From Paracoccus sphaerophysae (GTDB taxonomy: Bacteria > Pseudomonadota > Alphaproteobacteria > Rhodobacterales > Rhodobacteraceae), in assembly GCF_000763805.1 (NCBI RefSeq), contig NZ_JRKS01000006.1, positions 23,184 to 87,183 of the forward strand: a stretch of 64,000 nt of DNA, written 5' to 3'. Below the pieces are notes generated by a model, which saw only the letters and a program-made list of their open reading frames with translations, had not been told where the DNA came from and did no database searches. The position numbers and the translations under genes are program-made. Below are positions 57,908-64,000 of this stretch, one piece after another. Every line of letters starts with the position of its first letter. The stretch's first letter is position 1.

Positions 57908-58882
57908 ATGAACGACCAGACCAACGAGCCGCGAAGTCCCGGGACGGCCTTCGATACCGTTCCCGACCCTGCCATCGGCCCCGATGAAGCCGCGCCGGCC
58001 GGCTGGGCGGACGGCATCGGCGGCGAGGGGCGCGACCTGCCGCAGTCACGCGGGTTCCTGGGCCGGCTGCTGAAAAGCTTCAGCCCGGGCCAGAACGGCG
58101 GCGATGGCGACGATCCGCCCGATTCGATGATGGAGGCTGCGACCTCGGCCGCCGCGCCCTCGATCCTGAACCTGCGCCGCAAGACCGTGGACGACGTGGC
58201 GGTGACCAAGGCCGACATCGTCGCGGTCCCGGTCACCGTGGGCCTGCCGGAGCTGGTCGAGGTGTTCCGCGAGCACGGTTATTCCCGCGTTCCGGTCTAT
58301 CGCGGCGATCTGGATCAGCCGCTGGGGCTTGTGCTGTTCAAGGACCTGGCGATGAAGCACGGCTTTGCCGCCAAGGGGGCGCCGCCGCGCTTTGCGCTGC
58401 GCCCGCTGCTGCGGCCGCTGCTGTATGTCCCCGGCTCGATGCCGATCGGGGCGCTGCTGCAGCAGATGCAGCAGAAACGCATCCACATGGCGCTGGTGAT
58501 CGACGAATACGGCGGGGTGGACGGGCTGGTGACGCTCGAGGACCTGGTCGAGCAGGTGATCGGCGCCATCGACGACGAACACGACGAGTCCGAGGAAGGC
58601 AGTTGGGTCCGCGAACGCCCCGGCCAGTGGCTGGTGCTGGCCCGGACCCCGATCGGCGCGGTCGAGGCCGAAATCGGCGTCAAGCTGGTTTCTGGCGTCT
58701 ATGAAGAGGAAATCGACACGCTGGGCGGCCTGCTGTTCATGCTGGCCGGCCACGTGCCCCAGCGCGGCGAGATCATCACAGACGACAGCGGCGTGCAGTT
58801 CGAGGTCATCGACGCCGACGCCCGCCGCATCAAACGCGTGCGCGTGCGCCTGCCGGACACGCCGAACCCGCCGGCGGGCTAG
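57908..58882 (+). CDS. CBS-pair and CorC/HlyC transporter-associated domain protein
   Basis: A 324-residue cytoplasmic protein of the CorC/YbeX type. After a disordered N-terminus of about 75 residues come two CBS domains (VTVGLPELVEVFREHGYSR and HMALVIDEYGGVDGLVTLED) and the C-terminal CorC_HlyC domain with GGLLFMLAGHVPQRGEII. It is thought to act in Mg2+/Co2+ efflux or ribosome metabolism. It lacks the DUF21 membrane part of other hemolysin-like members, as usual for this locus. Confidence 0.92.
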   Translation: MNDQTNEPRSPGTAFDTVPDPAIGPDEAAPAGWADGIGGEGRDLPQSRGFLGRLLKSFSPGQNGGDGDDPPDSMMEAATSAAAPSILNLRRKTVDDVAVTKADIVAVPVTVGLPELVEVFREHGYSRVPVYRGDLDQPLGLVLFKDLAMKHGFAAKGAPPRFALRPLLRPLLYVPGSMPIGALLQQMQQKRIHMALVIDEYGGVDGLVTLEDLVEQVIGAIDDEHDESEEGSWVRERPGQWLVLARTPIGAVEAEIGVKLVSGVYEEEIDTLGGLLFMLAGHVPQRGEIITDDSGVQFEVIDADARRIKRVRVRLPDTPNPPAG

Positions 58883-58892
58883 GGCGCCTGGA

Positions 58893-59690
58893 TCAGGACA
58901 GGCGCGCGATCAGTTCCTGCGCGGCGGCCGGGTTGGCCGCCTTGTGCCCCGAGATCACGAAAAGGAACACATCGCGCGGCGTGCCATCCGCCAGCGGCGC
59001 GGCGATCGGGTCCAGCCCCTCGGGCTGCCGGCCCGCGGCCAGCGCCTTGGCGCGGGCGGCCCACAGGTCCAGCGCCCTGGGAGCATAGCCGGCCTTGGGC
59101 CGCTCGGTCGTGCCCATGATCCGCAGATAACTGAAATCGGCGGTCTGGTCGGCGATCATCGGATAGTCGCTGTCCCCGGCCAGCACGATGGCCACGTTGC
59201 GGGCGCGGGCGGCCTCGACCACCTCGGCGCAGGCGAATGACGGGTGGCGCAGCTCCACCGCGTGGCGCAGGGGCAGATCGCCCACGCGGGGCGGCAGCAG
59301 GTTAAGGAAGGCCGCGAAATCCTCGGGGTCGTGGCGCTTGGTGGGGGCGAGCTGCCACAGGATCGGGCCGAGCCGGTCGCCCAGCTGGTCGAGGCCGCTG
59401 GCCATGAAGCGGTCGATCGAGTCGCCCGCCTCGGCCAGCAGCTTGCGGTTCACCGCATAGCGCACGGCCTTGACGGCAAAGAGGAACCCCGCGGGCGCCG
59501 CGTCGCGCCAGGCGGCAAAGGTTTTGGGGGTCTGGGTGCGATAGAAGGTGCCGTTGATCTCGATCGCGGTCAGCTTGGACGCGGCATAGGACAGCTGGTC
59601 CTTCTTCTTCAGGTTGGCGGGGTAGAAGCTGTCGTCCCACGGCTCATAGGTCCAGCCGCCGACGCCGATATGGATGCTGCCCTGGGCCAT
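58893..59690 (-). CDS. DUF72 domain-containing protein
   Basis: A 265-residue TIM-barrel-like protein of the YecE/DUF72 family: IHIGVGGWTYEPWDDSFYP at the start, EINGTFYRTQTPKTFAAWRD, PILWQLAPTKRHDPEDFAAF and YLRIMGT. Its biochemical role is unknown. It converges on the CorC-type gene with a 10-base gap, too short for a separate terminator. ATG 59688-59690. Confidence 0.92.
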   Translation of the reverse strand: MAQGSIHIGVGGWTYEPWDDSFYPANLKKKDQLSYAASKLTAIEINGTFYRTQTPKTFAAWRDAAPAGFLFAVKAVRYAVNRKLLAEAGDSIDRFMASGLDQLGDRLGPILWQLAPTKRHDPEDFAAFLNLLPPRVGDLPLRHAVELRHPSFACAEVVEAARARNVAIVLAGDSDYPMIADQTADFSYLRIMGTTERPKAGYAPRALDLWAARAKALAAGRQPEGLDPIAAPLADGTPRDVFLFVISGHKAANPAAAQELIARLS

Positions 59691-59735
59691 CTTGCCTCTC
59701 TCTCGTCTCGGGTCGCCCGGCCGGGTCGGCCGCCG

Positions 59736-60104
59736 TCAGTCTGCCGGGGCCATGCCGCGGCGGTCATGGGCCGCGCGGGCGATGTCGGCGGTGGCCGCGC
59801 CCCAGTCGCTGGCGCGGGTGCGGGCCTGGTGGGCGCGATAGGCAGCCTCGTCCACGAACAGTTCGGCGAAGGCGAAGACCAGCGGATCGTCGGTCTGGCG
59901 CAGGTCGAACATCCGGCAGCCCGGCTCGGCCCGGCTGGCGTTGATATGGGCCGGGGCATGGTTCAGCACCACCATCATCTCGGCCAGATCGCGGCAGACG
60001 AGCTGTCCGGTCAGCGACACCTGCGCGCCAGCGCGCAGCGCATGGGGATCGGCTTGCGGCCGATGGGCGCCGCAGCCGCAGCCGGGGGGATGGTCGTGGG
60101 GCAT
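59736..60104 (-). CDS. Antibiotic biosynthesis monooxygenase (ABM) domain protein
   Basis: A 122-residue ferredoxin-like-fold protein similar to YgiN quinol monooxygenases: VSLTGQLVCRDLAEMM, HINASRAEPGCRMFDLRQTDDP and FVDEAAYRAHQAR. It has a short His/Cys-rich N-terminal extension (HDHPPGCGCGAHRP) that could bind metal and is unusual for the family. Its start is 10 bases after the stop of the secreted protein gene at 60115, and it precedes the DUF72 gene by 45 bases. Confidence 0.87.
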   Translation of the reverse strand: MPHDHPPGCGCGAHRPQADPHALRAGAQVSLTGQLVCRDLAEMMVVLNHAPAHINASRAEPGCRMFDLRQTDDPLVFAFAELFVDEAAYRAHQARTRASDWGAATADIARAAHDRRGMAPAD

Positions 60105-60114
60105 GGCGGTCCTT

Positions 60115-60972
60115 TCAGGGCGCGACGAGCGCGTCGAAGTCGGGGAAGTCGCGGCCGGCCTGGGGGCTGGCGCGATAGCCGAGCCCCGCGACCGCCTCAT
60201 AGGGATCGTCGCCGACTGCGGCGTGGCAGGCCTTGAGATAGCGCAGGCTGATCCCCTCGCTGGCGCCGAAGATCTCGGGCAGGGGCAGGGTGGTCCAGCG
60301 GCCGTTGGCCTCGCGGAAGGCGGGGCGCACGGTGGAACAGAACAGCTCGAGCCGTTCGGGCGACCAGCTGAGACCGGGGGGCGCGTGGTCGGGATAGTCG
60401 CCCGCATGTTCGCTGCGCGCGGTGCGTTCGTCGACCTCGATGCGGCGGCCGGGAACGGCGTCGCTGCCCTGGCCGGTTTCACGCGCGGGCGCCTGGATGT
60501 ACCAGTCGCAGCCGCCCATGTGGCAACGGGCGCCGAAGCTGCGCGCCCGGTCGGCGGCCGACGGCTCGGGCGCCGTGGCCGCGGGGCTGGGGGGCGTGCC
60601 GGCGGCGGGTGGCTCGCCCACCGCCCGCACGCAGATGGTGAAGTCGGCCCCGCGCCAGCAGGCGCCGTCCTCGTCCAGCCGGCGAACGCTGCCCCATTGC
60701 GCCCGGACCCCGGCGGTCGAGAAGCTGCGCACCTCGCCCACCCCGCTGCCGGTGATGTCGAGCGCCAGGCTGATCGCCCCGCCCATTGCGCGGCCGTCCA
60801 TCATCGCGACGTCGAAGCTGCCGCGCTGGCGGGGGGTAAAGCGGCACGGGCCGTCGATCCGCTCACCGCGCACGGTGATTTCGCACTGCGCCGCGCGGCC
60901 GTTCACCGCGCCGGCCTGAAACGGAAGCGCCAGGGCGACCAGGGCAGCAAGCAACGGGGCAGCGACACGCAT
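60115..60972 (-). CDS. Secreted Cys-containing hypothetical protein
   Basis: A 285-residue exported protein: signal peptide (MRVAAPLLAALVALALP, cleavage near QAGAV), a first domain with QCEITVRGERIDGPCRFTP and DFTICVRAVGE, an Ala/Pro linker (PPAAGTPPSPAATAP) and a second domain containing CHMGGCDWYIQ and a C-terminal FCSTVRPAF/KACHAAVGDDPY region. Paired Cys suggest disulfides. I do not recognise a family. ATG 60970-60972 is chosen for its signal peptide. Confidence 0.78.
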   Translation of the reverse strand: MRVAAPLLAALVALALPFQAGAVNGRAAQCEITVRGERIDGPCRFTPRQRGSFDVAMMDGRAMGGAISLALDITGSGVGEVRSFSTAGVRAQWGSVRRLDEDGACWRGADFTICVRAVGEPPAAGTPPSPAATAPEPSAADRARSFGARCHMGGCDWYIQAPARETGQGSDAVPGRRIEVDERTARSEHAGDYPDHAPPGLSWSPERLELFCSTVRPAFREANGRWTTLPLPEIFGASEGISLRYLKACHAAVGDDPYEAVAGLGYRASPQAGRDFPDFDALVAP

Positions 60973-61072
60973 CGGGCAGGGACTCTCACGCAGACGGCAG
61001 CCGGATCGTCCCATCATGGGACGGATCAATTCTGCTGCCAACCGCCAATCCGACCCGAGGAGCGGCGCCCGG

Positions 61073-62632
61073 TCACTCCCACTCGATGGTGCCGGGCGGC
61101 TTCGAGGTGATGTCGTAGGTGACCCGGTTGATCCCCTTGACCTCGTTGATGATCCGGGTCGCGGTCTCGCCCAGGAAGTCGTGGGTGAAGGGGTAGTAAT
61201 CCGCCGTCATCCCGTCGACCGAGGTCACGGCGCGCAGCGCGCAGGCATAGTCATAGGTGCGCCCGTCGCCCATCACCCCCACGGTCTTGACCGGCAGGAT
61301 CGCCACGAAGGCCTGCCAGATGTCGTCATACAGCCCGTGCCGGCGGATCTGGTCGATGAACACCGCGTCGGCCTTGCGCAGGATGTCGAGTTTCTCGCGG
61401 GTGATCTCGCCCGGGCAGCGGATGGCGAGGCCGGGGCCGGGGAAGGGGTGGCGGCCGATGAAGCTGTCGGGCAGGCCGAGTTCGCGGCCAAGGGCGCGGA
61501 CCTCATCCTTGAACAGTTCGCGCAGCGGCTCGACCAGCTTCATGCCCATCTTCTCGGGCAGGCCGCCGACATTGTGGTGGCTCTTGATGGTGACCGAGGG
61601 GCCGCCGGTAAAGCTGACGCTTTCGATGACGTCGGGATACAGCGTCCCCTGCGCCAGGAACTCGGCCCCGCCGATCTGCGCGGCCTTTTCCTCGAACACC
61701 TCGATGAACAGCCGGCCGATGGTCTTGCGCTTGGTCTCGGGGTCGCTGACGCCGTCGAGCGCGGACAGGAAGCGGTCGCTTTCCTCGGCGTGGATCAGGT
61801 GCAGGTTCATGTGGTCGCGGAACATGGCCACGACCTCGTCGGCCTCGCCCTGCCGCATCAGGCCGTGATCGACGAAGACGCAGGTGAGCCGGTCGCCCAC
61901 CGCCTCGTGGATCAGCGCCGCCGCGACCGAGCTGTCCACCCCGCCCGACAGCGCGCACAGCACGCGGCCGTCGCCGACCTGGTCGCGGATCCGGCGCACG
62001 GCCTCGTCGCGATAGCCGGCCATCGTCCAGTCGCCGGTGAACCCGGCCAGGCGGACGAAGTTCTCCAGCATGGTGCGGCCGTTCGGGGTGTGGTGCACCT
62101 CGGGGTGGAACTGAACGGCGTAGAAGCCGCGCGCTTCGTCGGCGATCATCGCGAAGGGCGCGTTGGGCGAGGTGCCGATGACCTGAAACCCCGGGGCGAG
62201 CCGGGTGACGCGGTCGCCGTGGCTCATCCAGACCTCTTCGCGGCCGTCGCGGAACAGGCCCGCGAAGATGCCGTCATCGCGGTGGCCGGGGGCGGGTGTC
62301 ACGAAGGCGCGGCCGTATTCTGCGTGGTGCCCGGCCTCGACCGCGCCGCCCAGCTGCTCCATCATCACCTGCTGGCCGTAGCAGATGCCCAGGACGGGCA
62401 CGCCCAGATCGAACAGCGCCTGGGGCGCGCGCGGGCTGCCCGGGCGGGTGACGCTGTCGGGGCCGCCCGACAGGATCACGGCGCGCGGCGCCAGCTGGCG
62501 CAGGACGTCGTCGTCGAGCGTCTGGTACGGGTGGATTTCGCAGTAGATGTTCAGCTCGCGCAGGCGGCGCGCGATGAGCTGCGTCACCTGAGAGCCGAAA
62601 TCGACGATGAGAAGGCGCTGATGCTGGGTCAT
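61073..62632 (-). CDS. guaA: GMP synthase (glutamine-hydrolysing)
   Basis: A 519-residue enzyme making GMP from XMP, ATP and glutamine. The N-terminal class I amidotransferase has the nucleophile Cys in [10 protein letters not shown] and the His-Glu pair in [10 protein letters not shown]; the ATP pyrophosphatase domain has [20 protein letters not shown]; the dimerisation domain ends in [12 protein letters not shown], the invariant C-terminus. It is monocistronic, with a palindromic repeat between it and thiE. Confidence 0.97.
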   Translation of the reverse strand: MTQHQRLLIVDFGSQVTQLIARRLRELNIYCEIHPYQTLDDDVLRQLAPRAVILSGGPDSVTRPGSPRAPQALFDLGVPVLGICYGQQVMMEQLGGAVEAGHHAEYGRAFVTPAPGHRDDGIFAGLFRDGREEVWMSHGDRVTRLAPGFQVIGTSPNAPFAMIADEARGFYAVQFHPEVHHTPNGRTMLENFVRLAGFTGDWTMAGYRDEAVRRIRDQVGDGRVLCALSGGVDSSVAAALIHEAVGDRLTCVFVDHGLMRQGEADEVVAMFRDHMNLHLIHAEESDRFLSALDGVSDPETKRKTIGRLFIEVFEEKAAQIGGAEFLAQGTLYPDVIESVSFTGGPSVTIKSHHNVGGLPEKMGMKLVEPLRELFKDEVRALGRELGLPDSFIGRHPFPGPGLAIRCPGEITREKLDILRKADAVFIDQIRRHGLYDDIWQAFVAILPVKTVGVMGDGRTYDYACALRAVTSVDGMTADYYPFTHDFLGETATRIINEVKGINRVTYDITSKPPGTIEWE

Positions 62633-62690
62633 GCCCGGCGCTTAGCGCGCGGCGCGCGGGGCGGCAAGCGGCGGTTTGCGGCGGGCGGCG

Positions 62691-62728
62691 CCGGATCGGG
62701 GGCCAGCCCCCGGACCCCCGGGATATTT
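62691..62728. repeat. Dispersed GC-rich palindromic repeat, copy 2
   Basis: CGGGGGC (62697-62703) and GCCCCCG (62706-62712) form a tight hairpin followed by GACCCCCGGGATATTTGCG. The same layout occurs inverted at 40151-40190. It lies between guaA and thiE, outside coding sequence, and looks like a family of intergenic repeats. Confidence 0.6.
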
Positions 62729-62751
62729 GCGACCGCCCGAGGGACCGCCGA

Positions 62752-63354
62752 TCAGGGCCACAGCGCCGAGAGCGCCTCGGCCGGGTCGCTGGCGGACCAG
62801 ATTTCGGGGCCGATGGCGATGAAATCGGCCAGGGGCCACAGCGCCCGGATCAGGGCCGCGTCCAGCGCGCCTTCGGCGACGACGGGGACCTCGATCACCT
62901 CGGACCACCACTGGAAGAGGTCCAGCGGCGCGGGTTCGCCATGCGCCAGCGCGGTCGTCCCGCAGGGGCCGAAGCTGACATAGTCCGCCCCCGCCTCGCC
63001 GGCGTTCATCCCGTCATGGCGCGAGGCGCCGCAATAGGCGCCGACGATGGCATCGGCGCCCAGTTCCTTGCGGGCATGGCGGACGCCGCGGGACCCCTGC
63101 GACAGATGTACCCCGTCCAGCCCGTGGCGCTGCGCCAGCGCGACATGGTCGGTGATCACCACCGCCACGTCGCGGTCATGGGCGATGTCGCGGGCGATGT
63201 CAGCGATGCGGCCGAGTTCCGCCTCGTCGCCGGCGCCCGGCAGACGCAGGCAGGCGACCGGATGGGCATCCAGCACCGAGATCAGCCGCGGCCCCAGTTC
63301 CGACGCGGCCATCATCGCGGGGGCGATCAGGTAAAGCTGCGGCTGCTGGTCCAT
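62752..63354 (-). CDS. thiE: Thiamine phosphate synthase family protein
   Basis: A 200-residue TIM-barrel enzyme coupling the thiazole and pyrimidine moieties of thiamine. Strand motifs include AVVITDHVALAQRHGLDGVHLSQ (the GVHLGQ-type signature), GAYCGASRHDGMNAGEAGADYVSFGP (the G-x-S and YVAFGP-type sites) and VVAEGALD. It stands alone without other thi genes or a TPP riboswitch, so it may be a salvage paralogue. ATG 63352-63354; a few earlier in-frame starts exist. Confidence 0.85.
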   Translation of the reverse strand: MDQQPQLYLIAPAMMAASELGPRLISVLDAHPVACLRLPGAGDEAELGRIADIARDIAHDRDVAVVITDHVALAQRHGLDGVHLSQGSRGVRHARKELGADAIVGAYCGASRHDGMNAGEAGADYVSFGPCGTTALAHGEPAPLDLFQWWSEVIEVPVVAEGALDAALIRALWPLADFIAIGPEIWSASDPAEALSALWP

Positions 63355-63500
63355 GGGCGATCCTTTCGTCATCGGACCGCCATAGCGCAGCGGGGCGCGC
63401 GGCAAAAGACGTGCCGTGCGGATCGGGCGGCTGTCGCGTCGTGGGGGCTCGCGGCGGACGGAACTTGCCCGGTTCCGCCGGGGCGGCTAAGGCGCTGGGC

Positions 63501-64000
63501 ATGACCCAACCCGTCGTGATCCTCGTGCGCCCGCAGATGGGCGAGAACATCGGCGCGGCCGCCCGCGCGATGCTGAATTTCGGCCTGACCGACCTGCGGC
63601 TGGTCGCGCCGCGCGATGGCTGGCCGAACCCGGCGGCGGTGGCGATGGCCTCGGGCGCGGCGGGGCGGGTGCTGGACCGGGCGCGGGTCTTTCCGACCCT
63701 GGCCGAGGCAATGACCGACATCGACCACGCCTATGCCACCACCGCCCGTGGGCGCGAGTTGACCAAGCCCGTCCACACCCCCGCGGCGGCGATGGAGGAC
63801 GCGCGCACCCGCGTGGCCGCCGGCGGCCGCGTGGCGCTGGTCTTCGGGCCGGAACGGGCGGGGCTGGAAAACGACGACGTCGCCCGCGCCAACGCCATCG
63901 TGACGGTGCCGGTGAACCCGGATTTCCCCTCGCTGAACCTTGCCCAGGCGGTGCTTCTGCTGGGCTATGAGTGGGGCCGCGACCGGCTGCCCGCCCAGCC
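63501..64000 (+). CDS. trmJ: tRNA (cytidine/uridine-2'-O-)-methyltransferase TrmJ, 5' part
   Basis: From ATG 63501 the frame is open to the window edge (166 codons seen). It encodes the SPOUT knot of the TrmJ family: VVILVRPQMGENIGAAARAM at the start, GLTDLRLVAPRDGWPN, then RVALVFGPERAGLENDDVA and the motif 3 loop VPVNPDFPSLNLAQAVLLL. It methylates the 2'-OH of nucleotide 32 in tRNA anticodon loops. It is divergent from thiE with a 146-base spacer. The C-terminus lies outside the window. Confidence 0.92.
   Translation, partial: MTQPVVILVRPQMGENIGAAARAMLNFGLTDLRLVAPRDGWPNPAAVAMASGAAGRVLDRARVFPTLAEAMTDIDHAYATTARGRELTKPVHTPAAAMEDARTRVAAGGRVALVFGPERAGLENDDVARANAIVTVPVNPDFPSLNLAQAVLLLGYEWGRDRLPAQ

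Noticed and set aside
63355..63500. TPP riboswitch upstream of thiE
   Set aside because: I could not find the conserved CUGAGA and related core elements in the spacer.

Overview
This 64-kb window is chromosomal DNA of a very GC-rich alphaproteobacterium. The gene content (BolA next to a J-domain protein, two TRAP transporters, an FYDLN-type acidic protein, DUF6497, interleaved pccB/pccA/methylmalonyl-CoA mutase genes, an lpxD-ACP-ketosynthase block) points to the Rhodobacteraceae, and Paracoccus or a close relative is my best guess. That placement comes from recognition of protein families, not from a search. Most of the window is ordinary core genome; I see no prophage, insertion sequence, CRISPR array, rRNA or replication origin.

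Layout. 1-6.2 kb: a broken membrane-protein gene, bolA, a J-domain protein, two cyclophilins, pgk, a deleted recJ and tRNA-Glu(UUC). 6.6-13.7 kb: ybjN, then proC, a CsaA-like gene and a 2-hydroxyacid dehydrogenase with overlapping ends, csbD, a 2H-phosphoesterase-like DUF1045 gene, a START-domain RatA/COQ10 gene, a sulfotransferase, a HAD hydrolase and a DUF4202-CbiX pair. 13.8-16.8 kb: a complete TRAP dicarboxylate-type transporter. 16.9-23 kb: a MATE exporter and a four-gene GDP-sugar operon. 23-30.5 kb: two cell-wall genes (DUF882, L,D-transpeptidase), lpxD with a dedicated ACP and ketosynthase, a ferredoxin, purU and a TetR regulator. 30.7-38.3 kb: typA, then a decayed aromatic-acid/tyrosine catabolic region (MarR regulator, truncated fumarylacetoacetase, TRAP permeases without a receptor, intact hppD and an Lrp regulator). 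38.3-43.9 kb: assorted housekeeping and unknown genes including hom. 43.9-53.4 kb: the propionyl-CoA to succinyl-CoA operon (pccB, small lipoproteins, pccA, mutase). 53.6-58.9 kb: alr, an Mla-type ABC pair, phoH, ybeY and a CorC-like gene. 58.9-64 kb: DUF72, a monooxygenase-like gene, guaA, thiE and the start of trmJ.

Most notable points. (1) The operon at 18.3-23 kb looks like a full route from mannose-1-phosphate to GDP-colitose: its aminotransferase-fold enzyme has His187-His188 where normal members have the PLP lysine, the hallmark of ColD. (2) A very small transcription unit at 46,655-46,862 has a near-consensus promoter, a strong ribosome site, a 24-codon reading frame and a terminator. 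(3) Four copies of the palindrome GTTGC-N4-GCAAC (one with a mismatch) surround a MarR gene, a 26-codon reading frame and the truncated fumarylacetoacetase. (4) At least five genes are broken: two by apparent one-base changes in G4 runs, recJ by an internal deletion, one by several lesions, and the fumarylacetoacetase by a deletion that joins it to a TRAP gene. Either this locus is decaying or the assembly has errors; raw reads would settle which.
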